32,144 nucleotides of DNA from contig NZ_JARXWE010000027.1 of NCBI RefSeq assembly GCF_029893235.1, positions 1-32,144 of the forward strand. The letters are read 5' to 3'. Origin of the DNA: Dysgonomonas sp. PH5-45 (lineage in GTDB: Bacteria > Bacteroidota > Bacteroidia > Bacteroidales > Dysgonomonadaceae). The notes beneath the pieces are model-generated. The model saw nothing but the letters and a program-made list of their open reading frames with translations. It was not told where the DNA came from and did no database searches. A program made the position numbers and the translations under genes. Positions 7,736 to 16,876 of the stretch are shown in pieces. Every line of letters starts with the position of its first letter. The stretch's first letter is position 1.

Positions 7736-10700
7736 ATGAGAAAGATCTTCTTGATTGCCGCTTTTCTTTTTTGTATAGTAGGATTGAAAGCACAAAACCC
7801 TCCCTTATGGTTGCGCTACTGCGCTATATCGCCCGATGGAGGGCAGATAGCATTTTGTTACAAAGGCGATATCTATAAAGTTCCGGTTACTGGTGGACGA
7901 GCCACACAACTGACCACACATCCGGCTCACGATACGCGCCCTGTATGGTCGCCCGACGGGCAAAGTATCGCTTTTTCGTCCAACCGGGAAGGCAGCTTCG
8001 ATGTATTTATCGTTTCGGCCGAAGGTGGCGTTCCCCGCCGGTTAACAACAAATTCGGTAGCCGAATATCCTGTTGTATTCCGAGATGCTACGCACGTTCT
8101 GTTTTCGGCAAGTATCATCCCCGATGTTATGGACGGAGAATTTCCGTCGGGAACATATCCCCAGATATACGAGGTAAGCGTAGAAGGGGGGCGACCAACG
8201 TTGTTTTCATCGTTGGCTATGGAAAACATATCGTTCAACCCCACAGGCTCGCAAATCCTTTATCACGACCAAAAGGGATACGAAGACCCTTGGCGCAAAC
8301 ATCATCAGTCGTCAATCGCCCGCGATATCTGGATACACGACCTTACAGGCAGTAAAAAATACACTAAACTGACAACCTTCAGAGGTGAAGACCGCAATCC
8401 GGTGTGGGCTACCGATGGAAAGGGCTTTTATTACCTAAGCGAACAAGAAGGTTCGTTCAATGTATATAAACGCGGGTTAAACTCGTCGACGGCAACAAAA
8501 CTGACAAATTTCAGCGACAATCCCGTACGATTCCTTACCGCAAGCAACCAGAACATTCTTTGTTTTGCTTACGATGGCCAGATATACACACTGAAAGAGG
8601 GCGCACAGCCCCAGAAAGTAAACATTCAGATTGTTACAGACAATCAAGAAAATAAACTCCGTAATATTAACTTCACAAGCGGGGCTCGTGAAATGGAAGT
8701 TTCGCCCGATGGAAAGGAAGTAGCATTCATCATTCGCGGCGATATTTTCGTGGCCTCGGTCGAATACGGAACAACCCGCCGCATTACAAACACCCCCGAT
8801 CAGGAACGTAACGTCAGCTTCTGCCCCGATGGCAGATCGCTGCTTTACGCTTCGGAACGCAACGGGCTTTGGAATATCTACCAGACTTCCCTCACCCGGA
8901 AAGACGACAAATCGTTCGTTTATGCCCAGGAGTTTAAGGAAGAACAACTCACAAATTCGGAAAAAGCTTCGTTCCAACCCCTATATTCGCCCGATGGAAA
9001 GGAAGTAGCATACCTTGAAGACCGTACCACAATCCGGGTTTTAAACATCAAGAGTAAAAAGATACGAACCGTGCTGGACGGCAAATTTAATTACTCTTAT
9101 GCCGACGGAGACCAATGGTTCCGATGGTCGCCCGATGGCAAATGGATATTAACCGAATACATTGGTGTTGGCGGATGGAATAATGTAGACATAGCTCTTG
9201 TTAAAGCCGATGGCAGTGGTGAGGTAACAAACCTGACCGAAAGTGGATATTCTGATGGCAATCCCCGATTTGTACAGGATGGAAAAGCCATGCTGTGGTT
9301 TTCAGACCGTGCCGGATATCGTAGTCATGGTAGCTGGGGGGCATACAATGATGCTTACATCATGTTTTTCGACAGGGAAGCTTACGATAAATTCCGCATG
9401 AGCAAAGAAGAACTGGCTTTGCTCGAAGCCTCGGAAAAGAAAGATAAAGAAGATAGCAAAGGCAAGAAAGACGATAAGAACAAGGAAAAAGATAAAAAAA
9501 ACGACAAAGACAGCACCGATAAGAAAAAAGAAATAGCCCCACTGAAGTTCGATCTTGAAAACAGGCGTGATTGGGTTATCCGCCTTACGCCGAACTCTTC
9601 TTCCTTAGCCGATGCTTTCTTGAATAAGAAAGGCGATAAGCTTTATTATCTGACACGCTTTGAAAAAGATTACGACCTATGGGTGTACGACCTGAAAGAC
9701 AGATCGTCTAAAATTCTGGCTAAAGCCACCGGATCAGGAAGGTTGCTTACAGACAAAGACGAGAAAAACTTCCTGCTATTGAGCGGTGGGCAGCTAAAAA
9801 AGGTTGATATAGACAAAGGAACTACAACCCCAATAAAAATAAACGCCCAGTTTGAATATCAACCCGAAGCAGAACGCAGCTATATTTTTGAACATGCTTG
9901 GAAACAAGTGAAAGATAAATTCTATGTAACAGATTTACACGGTGCCGACTGGGATAAATATAGGGTAACTTACGAACGGTTTTTACCGCATATCAACAAT
10001 AATTTCGATTTTGCCGAGATGCTGTCCGAACTGTTGGGCGAACTAAACGGCTCGCACACGGGTGCCCGTTATTTTGCCTCCGGTTCAACGATGCCAACAG
10101 CCTCTTTGGGAGCTTTCTTCGACAATGAGTATGATGGCGACGGAATCAAAATAAAAGAGATAATAGGCCAAGGGCCACTAACTGTTGCCAAAACTAAAAT
10201 AACCGAGGGTACAATCATCACAAAAATAGACGGGCAACCTATCGAAAAAGGCAAAGACTATTATCCGCTTCTGGCAGGCAAAGCCGGAAAAAAAGTGTTG
10301 CTTGCATTCAAAACCTCAGCGTCGGGCAAGGAACAAGAAGAATGGGTGAAACCAATTTCTTACGGTGAACAAAGCAACCTGTTGTATAAACGCTGGATTG
10401 AACAACGCCGACAGATGGTAGACAAACTTTCGGGTGGACGCATCGGATACGTTCATGTAAAAGGAATGGATAGTAACAGCTTCCGCGAAGTGTATTCCGA
10501 ACTCTTAGGCCGTAGTCGCAATAAAGAAGCAGTAATTGTAGACACCCGTCATAATGGCGGAGGGTGGTTGCACGATGATCTTGTTACACTCTTGAGCGGT
10601 AAAGAATACCAACGCTTCGAACCTCGCGGGCAATATATAGGTAGCGATCCTTTCAACAAATGGCTGAAACCTTCGGCCGTTTTGGTTTGCGAAGACAATT

Positions 10701-10981
10701 ACTCTAATGCACATGGCTTCCCGTGGTTATACAAAGAACTTGGAATAGGAAAACTGATAGGAACTCCCGTTCCCGGAACCATGACCGCCGTTTGGTGGGA
10801 AAACCAGATAGACCCTACCATCGTTTTCGGGATTCCACAAGTAGCAGTCAAAGATATGCGTGGGCAATATCTGGAAAATCAAGAGCTACAACCTGATATA
10901 GAGGTTTATAACGATCCCGCTTCTGTATTGCAGGGACGTGACATGCAACTGGAAAGAGCTGTCAGGGAATTGCTAAAATAG
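7736..10981 (+). CDS. Tricorn-like S41 family protease (exported)
   Basis: A 1081-residue protein related to tricorn protease, likely acting in the periplasm. Residues 1-20 form a signal peptide (MRKIFLIAAF to GLKAQ). An N-terminal PD40/WD40-like beta-propeller follows, with repeats such as ISPDGGQIAF, WSPDGQSIAFSSNREG and YSPDGKEVAYL. Next comes a very Lys/Asp/Glu-rich linker (about 567-600), a second propeller-like part, a tricorn C1 helical region, a PDZ domain (about 775-865) and the C-terminal S41 catalytic domain with VIVDTRHNGGG and NYSNAHGFP. Ser990 in the latter aligns with the tricorn nucleophile by position; here SNAH replaces the usual SD/SA-type surrounding. Domain order and length fit the family. 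The substrate is not evident: tricorn-type enzymes degrade short peptides. I chose ATG 7736 because the upstream TTG lies in the promoter. Confidence 0.92.
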   Translation: MRKIFLIAAFLFCIVGLKAQNPPLWLRYCAISPDGGQIAFCYKGDIYKVPVTGGRATQLTTHPAHDTRPVWSPDGQSIAFSSNREGSFDVFIVSAEGGVPRRLTTNSVAEYPVVFRDATHVLFSASIIPDVMDGEFPSGTYPQIYEVSVEGGRPTLFSSLAMENISFNPTGSQILYHDQKGYEDPWRKHHQSSIARDIWIHDLTGSKKYTKLTTFRGEDRNPVWATDGKGFYYLSEQEGSFNVYKRGLNSSTATKLTNFSDNPVRFLTASNQNILCFAYDGQIYTLKEGAQPQKVNIQIVTDNQENKLRNINFTSGAREMEVSPDGKEVAFIIRGDIFVASVEYGTTRRITNTPDQERNVSFCPDGRSLLYASERNGLWNIYQTSLTRKDDKSFVYAQEFKEEQLTNSEKASFQPLYSPDGKEVAYLEDRTTIRVLNIKSKKIRTVLDGKFNYSYADGDQWFRWSPDGKWILTEYIGVGGWNNVDIALVKADGSGEVTNLTESGYSDGNPRFVQDGKAMLWFSDRAGYRSHGSWGAYNDAYIMFFDREAYDKFRMSKEELALLEASEKKDKEDSKGKKDDKNKEKDKKNDKDSTDKKKEIAPLKFDLENRRDWVIRLTPNSSSLADAFLNKKGDKLYYLTRFEKDYDLWVYDLKDRSSKILAKATGSGRLLTDKDEKNFLLLSGGQLKKVDIDKGTTTPIKINAQFEYQPEAERSYIFEHAWKQVKDKFYVTDLHGADWDKYRVTYERFLPHINNNFDFAEMLSELLGELNGSHTGARYFASGSTMPTASLGAFFDNEYDGDGIKIKEIIGQGPLTVAKTKITEGTIITKIDGQPIEKGKDYYPLLAGKAGKKVLLAFKTSASGKEQEEWVKPISYGEQSNLLYKRWIEQRRQMVDKLSGGRIGYVHVKGMDSNSFREVYSELLGRSRNKEAVIVDTRHNGGGWLHDDLVTLLSGKEYQRFEPRGQYIGSDPFNKWLKPSAVLVCEDNYSNAHGFPWLYKELGIGKLIGTPVPGTMTAVWWENQIDPTIVFGIPQVAVKDMRGQYLENQELQPDIEVYNDPASVLQGRDMQLERAVRELLK

Positions 10982-11007
10982 CAACAACCATAAGAAATAA
11001 AAAAACA

Positions 11008-11050
11008 AGAAAACCGTTGTATTGACAATACAGCGGTTTTCTGCATTTTT
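11008..11050 (+). terminator. Long-stem terminator after the tricorn-like protease gene
   Basis: AGAAAACCGTTGTATTG and CAATACAGCGGTTTTCT are complementary over 17 positions with one G-U pair, nearly without a loop, and are followed by GCATTTTT. On the other strand the hairpin is followed by TTGTTTTTTTA, so it could stop transcription from both sides. It begins 27 bases after the protease stop codon. Confidence 0.85.
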
Positions 11051-11084
11051 CAGAACTTGTAGCGAAAACCTGCTCCAGAGAGCT

Positions 11085-11458
11085 ATGAAAGAAAAGAAGA
11101 TACTTATTTTTTCTTTTCAGTTTTTAATCCTGTCCTTTCTTATTGGGGTTATCTTTGTGCTTTACTTCTATTTGTTTGCGTATCTTGAGCAGCGAGGCGT
11201 TTTCCCGTTGTCTTCTTATTTTTATATGGATGTTCCTCCATATATGCATCTTGTCCCTATCTCGGCAGGGTTACTTATGAATATCTGTATTTGCGGAGTG
11301 CGGTTCTTTCAGGAGAATATAGAACTCAAAAAAACACTAATCGAGACTCCATTTCGGGAGGGCGTTTGTTTGTAAACGGAAAAGAATTACCCATATCAAA
11401 ATACCGCCGCGAAGAACTACTGAATACCATTGTGTACAAGAAACTGATAAGCAAATAA
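11085..11458 (+). pseudogene. Decayed LytS/LytTR two-component remnant (sensor N-terminus joined to LytTR C-terminus)
   Basis: ATG 11085 opens a 96-residue frame with two membrane segments (ILIFSFQFLILSFLIGVIF and MHLVPISAGLLMNICICGV) and then FFQENIELKKTLIET. This resembles the membrane-proximal end of LytS-type histidine kinases just before the kinase core. The frame then runs into unrelated codons and stops near 11375. In another frame, from about 11345 to the stop at 11456-11458, the sequence reads ISGGRLFVNGKELPISKYRR and continues EELLNTI, which looks like the C-terminal strand-turn-helix of a LytTR DNA-binding domain. The kinase core and the whole receiver domain are missing. I infer an internal deletion of roughly two genes. 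The alternative is one genuine small membrane protein followed by noncoding DNA. No promoter box is evident directly upstream. Confidence 0.5.
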
Positions 11459-11551
11459 GTCTCCCCTGTATTTTACCGGCAGAAATCCGATAATAAACCC
11501 GAACCTATATTTTGCCACCTTTCTTTCTCAACAAAACAATACCCTTTTTGT

Positions 11552-11559
11552 TATATTTG
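11552..11559 (+). promoter_or_regulatory. Promoter -7 box for the hydroxyacid dehydrogenase gene
   Basis: TATATTTG is an exact -7 match 35 bases before ATG 11594. No TTTG lies at the expected -33 spacing, so only half the promoter is recognisable. The predicted leader is about 28 bases. Confidence 0.6.
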
Positions 11560-11593
11560 TAGAATTAAAAATTCAATAAGAAAGATAACAGTT

Positions 11594-12445
11594 ATGAATA
11601 ATACAACATCAAACCGCATCGGGTGGATAGGGTTAGGCAATATGGGTGCTCCTATGGCCTTAAATTTGCTTAAAGAAGGATATTTCGTTTCGGTCTACAA
11701 TCGCTCGGCAGACAAAGCCAAGCCTTTGGCCGATGCCGGAGCAAGGGTCTATGAATCGGTTAGGGAACTGAACGAAAATGCCGATATAATTTTCCTCATG
11801 ATATCGGACGATAAGGCAGTGGAAAGTGTTTTCAGCAATCTTTTTAAACACGGTGTGGAAGGCAAATTGTTTGTCAACATGAGTACAATATCTCCACAAT
11901 TGGCCTGTACATTGGGCGTGCAATGCCGTGAGTTTGGAGCCCAATATCTGGACGCTCCGGTATCGGGTAGCGTGAAGCCTGCAACCGATGGCACTCTCCT
12001 CATTTTGGTTGGAGGCCGAAGTGCCGATTACGACCGGGTTACCCCTTTCTTTGAGCCTATGGGCAAACTATCGCTCCTACTGGGCGAGGTGGGGCAAGGT
12101 TCTAAAGCTAAACTTGCTATAAATTACTACATGTCGGTCGTTGTTGAAGGTTTGGCCGAAACCGTTCTCTTTGCCGAAAAACACGGAATAGACCGCGAAA
12201 CAATGATGCTGATAGTGAATCAAAGTGCATGCGGTAGCCCCATGTCGGTAATGAAAACGCCTTCGGTACTGAAAAACAACTTTCCTGCCGCTTTTCCGCT
12301 GAAGTATATGCTCAAGGATATCCGCTTGGCTCAGGATGCCGGATTAGACACTCCCACGGCAGATGTTATGGAAAAAATATACGCTAAAGCTTCCGAAAAT
12401 GGCTTAGCTGACGATGATCTGATGGCAGTAATAAAAGCCTTATAA
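11594..12445 (+). CDS. NAD(P)-dependent beta-hydroxyacid dehydrogenase (3-hydroxyisobutyrate dehydrogenase family)
   Basis: The 283-residue protein has the length and motifs of the 3-hydroxyisobutyrate / tartronate-semialdehyde reductase family. An N-terminal Rossmann fold opens with WIGLGNMGAP (11-20), the dinucleotide-binding glycine loop. The substrate-binding motif DAPVSGSVKPATDGTL follows near 120-135. Lys173 in SKAKLAIN is the expected catalytic lysine with Asn177 four residues on. The VYNRSADKAKPL stretch after the second strand, with Asn-Arg rather than an acidic residue, suggests NADPH preference, but this is an inference. The exact substrate cannot be read; succinic-semialdehyde, glyoxylate and hydroxyisobutyrate activities all occur in this family. 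It has its own promoter box and terminator and so is probably monocistronic. Confidence 0.9.
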   Translation: MNNTTSNRIGWIGLGNMGAPMALNLLKEGYFVSVYNRSADKAKPLADAGARVYESVRELNENADIIFLMISDDKAVESVFSNLFKHGVEGKLFVNMSTISPQLACTLGVQCREFGAQYLDAPVSGSVKPATDGTLLILVGGRSADYDRVTPFFEPMGKLSLLLGEVGQGSKAKLAINYYMSVVVEGLAETVLFAEKHGIDRETMMLIVNQSACGSPMSVMKTPSVLKNNFPAAFPLKYMLKDIRLAQDAGLDTPTADVMEKIYAKASENGLADDDLMAVIKAL

Positions 12446-12473
12446 ATACAGGACTTTCTTTTCCGAAATAAAA

Positions 12474-12507
12474 AAAGAGCCGGCCTCACGGCCAACTCTT
12501 TCTTAAA
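12474..12507 (+). terminator. Terminator after the hydroxyacid dehydrogenase gene
   Basis: Arms AAAGAG-CC-GGCC and GGCC-AA-CTCTTT pair around a TCAC loop with a two-base internal mismatch, followed by CTTAAATTT. It starts 29 bases after the stop codon. A-runs on the left side could let it act on the minus strand too, for the convergent glycosidase gene. Confidence 0.65.
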
Positions 12508-12562
12508 TTTTGTTGTATGTAATAAAATGAAGTGTGTGGTTAACACGTCAAGACGCACAAAG

Positions 12563-12580
12563 ATAACAATATTTTGTTAT
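12563..12580. repeat. Short inverted repeat between convergent genes
   Basis: ATAACAA and TTGTTAT form 7-base arms around TATT in the gap between the convergent dehydrogenase and glycosidase genes. It may be a weak terminator for the minus-strand gene, but there is no clear U-tract on that strand. Confidence 0.25.
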
Positions 12581-12643
12581 AATTTAGGTTTTTAGTTGCA
12601 AAAAAAACATCTTTGAACCAAAACAATGCTAAACATTCATTTG

Positions 12644-14119
12644 TCATCGCTCAAAAGTGCTATGCACATAGAATGCGGAAACACAAGGCTCGCTCTCGTT
12701 ATGAAAACGGTCTGAAGCCGTCACACTATAATATATACCTACATCCGTATTTTCTACACAAAGAAAAATCTTATTCTGCCGCAATCCGGTAATCACTATA
12801 CTTTCGGAGTTCTCGGTGTTGGCCCGGTCGGCAAACGAACGATATACCGTATACGAAAGTTGTTCGTCATCGCTATCTGCGGCTTCCCATTGCAAGCAAG
12901 TTGTCCCGTTTCGGGTTTTAAACACTTCCAGATTTTTGGGTGGAGCGGGCCTGGTGGTACTTAGCCAAGTAAGTGGTGGTAGCTTAGCCGGATATTGATA
13001 ATAATGGCGGGATAGCGTGGTCAGAATATCTTTCGAATCGGATAGTATGGTTTCGGTTCTGTAAAAAGCCTGCCCTGCGGTTTGTTTTTGGCGCGCATAA
13101 TCCACTTGGTCAAGTATATTCTGTAGGCTCCAGTTTCGTTCGGGTTCGTTCATCATGTATGCTCCCAATCCGGGAACAATCAGACGGCCCGCGGCTTGTT
13201 CCATCCAATCTTCCAGAAAAGGATAAAATAATTCTTCCTTATAGTACATCATCGGAAAAATGGCATCGTGTGCCCCACTCCGCAACCAGTGCCCTGCATC
13301 CTGAAACACATCGGCGTAGGCTGTCCAACCATCGTTCGGTTTTACGGGCAAAGGCCGATAACGTCCCAAAGGGCTACTGCTCACCTGTACCCATTTCTTT
13401 TTCTTTTTTACCGATTTGTATATATCGGTAACAAGAGTGTTTATGTTGCTGCGCCGCCAATCGTCAAGGCTCATTCCTTTGCCATATTTTTTGTATGTAT
13501 CGTTGTCGGGAAAAGTTTTGGCGTTTTCGGGATAGCGTATATAATCGAAGTGAATACCGTCAATATCGTAGCCCGATACAATTTCACTCACCAGCGAAAG
13601 GATATATTTGCGTGCCTCAGGATTGCCGGGGTCGAGATACCATTCTCCCTTGTGAAGCTTGCAGATTCCTTTATTTTTGCTCACTACCGACGTTTTCTTC
13701 ATCCGCTCCACCTGTTTCTTCGAGCCTACCGGAAATGTTACAAACCATGCGTGGCATTCCATTCCGCGTCTGTGGCATTCTTCTATAACGAAGGCCAAGG
13801 GATCGAAAGAGTTTATGTAAGAACTCCTGAAGAATGGGCTTACAGGCTCTATTGCCGAACGGTAAAACACATCGCCCCTGATGCGTGTTTGAAAAAGTAC
13901 GGTATTGAAATTAGCTCTTTGCAATGCGTCCAGCTTCCGTCGCATCTCTTTTTTCTGTTGATCAATACTCATATCGGCCGATGGCCAATCCAGACTCCAA
14001 TTTGTGGCTAACCAAACGGCTCTTACCTCTGTTGCCGGAGGCTGCAACGAAGCCTGTCCACAAATGCCGATGGAAAAAAACAAAATAGAAAAAATCAGTA
14101 GAGTGAAATGTTTTATCAT
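12644..14119 (-). CDS. Exported family 10-like glycosyl hydrolase (DUF187/GHL10) with Fn3-like C-terminus
   Basis: This 491-residue secreted protein has a signal peptide (1-20, ending near ICGQA; the Cys lacks a good lipobox because Ile precedes it). A DUF187/GHL10 TIM-barrel-type domain covers about 30-370, with the family signatures EVRAVWLATNW, the long LQRANFNTVLFQTR helix-strand, AWFVTFPVG, YDIDGIHFDYIRYP and DAIFPMMYYKEE. A small beta-sandwich resembling fibronectin type III follows (about 385-485, from PPKNLEVFKTRNG). The family is thought to cleave glycans, and some members act on peptidoglycan or cell-surface material, but no substrate is shown here. It lies divergent from fhs and convergent with the dehydrogenase gene. 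Only two domains are recognisable, and the C-terminal Fn3-like call is the less certain one. Confidence 0.88.
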   Translation of the reverse strand: MIKHFTLLIFSILFFSIGICGQASLQPPATEVRAVWLATNWSLDWPSADMSIDQQKKEMRRKLDALQRANFNTVLFQTRIRGDVFYRSAIEPVSPFFRSSYINSFDPLAFVIEECHRRGMECHAWFVTFPVGSKKQVERMKKTSVVSKNKGICKLHKGEWYLDPGNPEARKYILSLVSEIVSGYDIDGIHFDYIRYPENAKTFPDNDTYKKYGKGMSLDDWRRSNINTLVTDIYKSVKKKKKWVQVSSSPLGRYRPLPVKPNDGWTAYADVFQDAGHWLRSGAHDAIFPMMYYKEELFYPFLEDWMEQAAGRLIVPGLGAYMMNEPERNWSLQNILDQVDYARQKQTAGQAFYRTETILSDSKDILTTLSRHYYQYPAKLPPLTWLSTTRPAPPKNLEVFKTRNGTTCLQWEAADSDDEQLSYTVYRSFADRANTENSESIVITGLRQNKIFLCVENTDVGIYYSVTASDRFHNESEPCVSAFYVHSTFER

Positions 14120-14155
14120 TTTCAGAGTTCTTGCTCCTTAATTTTATAAAAACCT

Positions 14156-14163
14156 CAAAAATA
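14156..14163 (-). promoter_or_regulatory. Promoter -7 box for the GH10-like gene
   Basis: On the minus strand the sequence reads TATTTTTG, matching TAnnTTTG, 37 bases before the start codon. No convincing -33 TTTG lies at the right distance. Confidence 0.4.
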
Positions 14164-14259
14164 ATCATTTCACGCCGAAGGAGGATGTTTATTTTCTATA
14201 AAAAAACTGTATTCGTAAACCATACATACCCAAAGTAGGTTCTAAACAAAATGAATGAT

Positions 14260-14267
14260 TATATTTG
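14260..14267 (+). promoter_or_regulatory. Promoter -7 box of fhs, which decides its start codon
   Basis: TATATTTG is an exact -7 box 35 bases before ATG 14303. It lies inside the 16-residue N-terminal extension that an upstream ATG (14255) would give. A transcript starting near 14274 would not contain that ATG, so the downstream start is preferred. Confidence 0.65.
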
Positions 14268-14302
14268 TAAATTTTTTAAGGAAAAGAAAGGAAGAAATAG
14301 CT

Positions 14303-15970
14303 ATGAAGTCGGATATAGAAATTGCCAGAGCCACACCCCTCAAATCGATAAATGAGGTAGCGCAAACCATAGGTATATCAGGTGATGATATACATAACTA
14401 CGGGAAATACATGGCAAAAGTTCCTGTTTCGTTAATTGATGATGCAAGGGTAAAGGAAAACAACCTTATTCTTGTAACGGCAATAACCCCCACAAAAACC
14501 GGTATCGGAAAAACTACGGTTTCGATAGGACTGGCTTTAGGGCTGAACAAGATAGGGAAAAAGGCTGTTGTTGCCCTTCGGGAACCATCGCTTGGTCCTT
14601 GTTTCGGGATGAAGGGAGGAGCTGCCGGAGGTGGTTACGCGCAAGTTTTACCAATGGAGGATATAAACCTGCACTTCACAGGCGATTTTCATGCCATTAC
14701 ATCGGCTCATAATATGATTACGGCCTTGCTCGACAATTACATATACCAAAACCGGGAGTCGGGCTCAGGGTTGAAGGAAGTCCTTTGGAAAAGGGTTATC
14801 GATATCAGCGACCGCAGCCTGCGCTACATGGTGGCGGGCTTGAACGGTTCGGCCAACGGCATTCCTGCCGAAACAGGATTTGACATAACACCTGCCTCCG
14901 AAATTATGGCTATCTTATGCTTGGCTTCCGATCTGAACGATTTGAAAAGACGGATCGAAAACATAATATTGGGCTATACATTCAGCGATAAACCTTTCAC
15001 CGTAAAAGAATTGGGCGTTGCAGGCGCTATCACCGTATTGCTCAAAGATGCCATAAACCCCAATATAGTACAAACAACCGAAAACACACCTGCCTTTATT
15101 CATGGCGGACCGTTTGCTAATATCGCTCATGGATGCAACTCGCTAATAGCCACAAAAATGGCATTAAGCCATGCCGAATATGTGATAACCGAAGCAGGAT
15201 TCGGGGCTGACCTTGGTGCTGAAAAATTCTTCAACATAAAATGCCGCAATGGAGGGTTAAATCCAAAGCTGACGGTCATCGTTGTGTCGGCTCAAGGTTT
15301 GAAAATGCACGGTGGTGTTGCTGTGGAAGATATAAAGAAAGAAAACATAGAAGGTCTTAAATCGGGCTTCAAGAATCTGGATAAACACATCGAGAACCTG
15401 AAAACCTTTGGGCAAAACGTTGTGGTTGCCTTAAACAGATTTGCTACCGATACCGCTCAAGAAATTGCATTGATCGAGGAGCATTGCAAACAAATGAACG
15501 TGGGGTGTGCCATTAACGATGCGTACACAAAAGGAGGAGAAGGAGTTGTCGACTTGGCAAACATGGTGGTTCGCACTATCGCTGAAAATCCATCCGAGCC
15601 ATTAAAATTCACTTATGCTGAAAGTGATTCTGTCCGTACAAAGATAGATAAGATTGCACGAAACATATATGGAGCAACCTTAGTTGAGTTTAGCGACAAA
15701 GCCCGGAAAATGCTGAAGAAAATCAGCATATCCGATTTAGAGCATCTGCCTGTGTGCATCGCAAAAACACAGTATTCGTTTTCGGGCGATGCAAAAGCCG
15801 TAGGTATTACCGATGGCTTTACCCTTACCATAAACGATATAGTTATAAATAACGGTGCTGAATTTATAGTTGCCATAGCGGGGAATATAATGCGAATGCC
15901 GGGCTTCCCTAAAGTTCCACAAGCAAATTTTATAGATATTGTGGACGGGAAAATAGAGGGATTGAGTTAA
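14303..15970 (+). CDS. fhs: Formate-tetrahydrofolate ligase
   Basis: The enzyme joins formate to tetrahydrofolate with ATP to make 10-formyl-THF for one-carbon metabolism (purines, formyl-Met, serine/glycine exchange). The 555-residue length from MKSD equals the usual length of the family. The P-loop [11 protein letters not shown] (62-72) is followed by [20 protein letters not shown] and [16 protein letters not shown], all hallmark Fhs motifs, and the C-terminus ends in [13 protein letters not shown]. The upstream ATG at 14255 is rejected because it lies in front of the likely transcription start. It is the first gene of a tightly packed plus-strand series (fhs, DUF1460, CPBP, sugar transferase), with a 39-base gap to the next gene. 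Cotranscription is an inference, as the functions are unrelated. Confidence 0.97.
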   Translation: MKSDIEIARATPLKSINEVAQTIGISGDDIHNYGKYMAKVPVSLIDDARVKENNLILVTAITPTKTGIGKTTVSIGLALGLNKIGKKAVVALREPSLGPCFGMKGGAAGGGYAQVLPMEDINLHFTGDFHAITSAHNMITALLDNYIYQNRESGSGLKEVLWKRVIDISDRSLRYMVAGLNGSANGIPAETGFDITPASEIMAILCLASDLNDLKRRIENIILGYTFSDKPFTVKELGVAGAITVLLKDAINPNIVQTTENTPAFIHGGPFANIAHGCNSLIATKMALSHAEYVITEAGFGADLGAEKFFNIKCRNGGLNPKLTVIVVSAQGLKMHGGVAVEDIKKENIEGLKSGFKNLDKHIENLKTFGQNVVVALNRFATDTAQEIALIEEHCKQMNVGCAINDAYTKGGEGVVDLANMVVRTIAENPSEPLKFTYAESDSVRTKIDKIARNIYGATLVEFSDKARKMLKKISISDLEHLPVCIAKTQYSFSGDAKAVGITDGFTLTINDIVINNGAEFIVAIAGNIMRMPGFPKVPQANFIDIVDGKIEGLS

Positions 15971-16009
15971 AAAAACAACGAAAATACTATAAGAAACGCT
16001 TATTATATT

Positions 16010-16876
16010 TTGAAAACAGGGCGAGTATTTATTATTCTGATATTATCATTCCTGTGCATGGCTTCGTATGGCCGTGCACAGGTTTCGTATACACAGGCCG
16101 ACTCTTTGATTTTTGAAAAATGCCTGAAAACGTTGAGCGGAGGTCACAACAAACCCCTTCCGCAGATTGTAACCGAAGCAGCTTTATTTTTCAGGGATAC
16201 GCCATATGTAGCCGCCACGCTCGAAGTGAATTCGCCCGACGAAAAACTGGTGGTGAACCTGCGGGAAATGGACTGTACCACTTTTGTGGAAAATTGTATA
16301 GCTTTGGCACAAACCATCAAAGCGGAGAAAACCGGATTCAGCGATTTTTGCAATTTTTTACGCCGGCTGAGATACCGCAACGGGGAAATTACGGATTATG
16401 CCTCACGCCTGCATTATTCGTCCGATTGGATATGGGAAAACACACAACAAGGAATCTTTAAGGATATAAGCCGGCAATTGGGCGGAACGCCCCTTAGGCG
16501 TCACATAAATTTCATGTCTACCCACGCAGACAAGTACGAGCAATTGCGCAAAAGTGAATATTTGATAGAAAAAATTAAAAAACAAGAAGAAATACTCAAT
16601 AAAAGAGGTACATCTTACGTTATAGAGAAACAAGGGGTTTTGAAATCGGAAAAACAAATTGAGAATGGTGATATTATACTTTTTTCTACTTCCATAAAAG
16701 GTTTGGATTTTACGCACATGGGAATAGCTTATCGCGATGGCGATAAACTAACGTTTCTCCATGCCTCGAGCCGTGCCGGAAAAGTTATAATTGAAAAACA
16801 CACACTTCGTCAATATTGCAACACCTCAAAGACATGTAACGGGTTGGTTGTGCTTCGTCTTAACAATAATGATTGA
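16010..16876 (+). CDS. DUF1460 N-acetylmuramoyl-L-alanine amidase-like protein (TTG start)
   Basis: A 288-residue exported protein of the DUF1460 family, which has an NlpC/P60-type (papain-like) fold and is thought to cut cell-wall or muropeptide amide bonds. Visible features are a signal peptide (VFIILILSFLCMASYGRAQ, residues 5-23), FRDTPYVAATLE, the Cys motif EMDCTTFVENCIALA with Cys89 as likely nucleophile, and downstream histidines in FTHMGIAY (His236) and FLHASS (His251). Start choice: the only in-frame start before the hydrophobic segment is TTG 16010. The first ATG (16058) would remove most of the signal peptide. The stop overlaps the next gene's start in TGATG, so the two are likely translationally coupled. 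Confidence 0.9.
   Translation: MKTGRVFIILILSFLCMASYGRAQVSYTQADSLIFEKCLKTLSGGHNKPLPQIVTEAALFFRDTPYVAATLEVNSPDEKLVVNLREMDCTTFVENCIALAQTIKAEKTGFSDFCNFLRRLRYRNGEITDYASRLHYSSDWIWENTQQGIFKDISRQLGGTPLRRHINFMSTHADKYEQLRKSEYLIEKIKKQEEILNKRGTSYVIEKQGVLKSEKQIENGDIILFSTSIKGLDFTHMGIAYRDGDKLTFLHASSRAGKVIIEKHTLRQYCNTSKTCNGLVVLRLNNND

Noticed and set aside
12558-12565. Minus-strand match to TAnnTTTG (TATCTTTG) in the gap between convergent genes
   Set aside because: No gene follows it on the minus strand and no -33 element is present; it would run into the dehydrogenase terminator, so it is treated as a chance match.
13268-14011. 247-codon plus-strand frame opposite the GH10-like gene
   Set aside because: It is antisense to a gene with clear family motifs, and its product is Cys/His-rich noise without a domain.
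14255-14302. N-terminal extension of fhs from ATG 14255
   Set aside because: It contains the -7 promoter box 14260-14267, and the family length fits the start at 14303.
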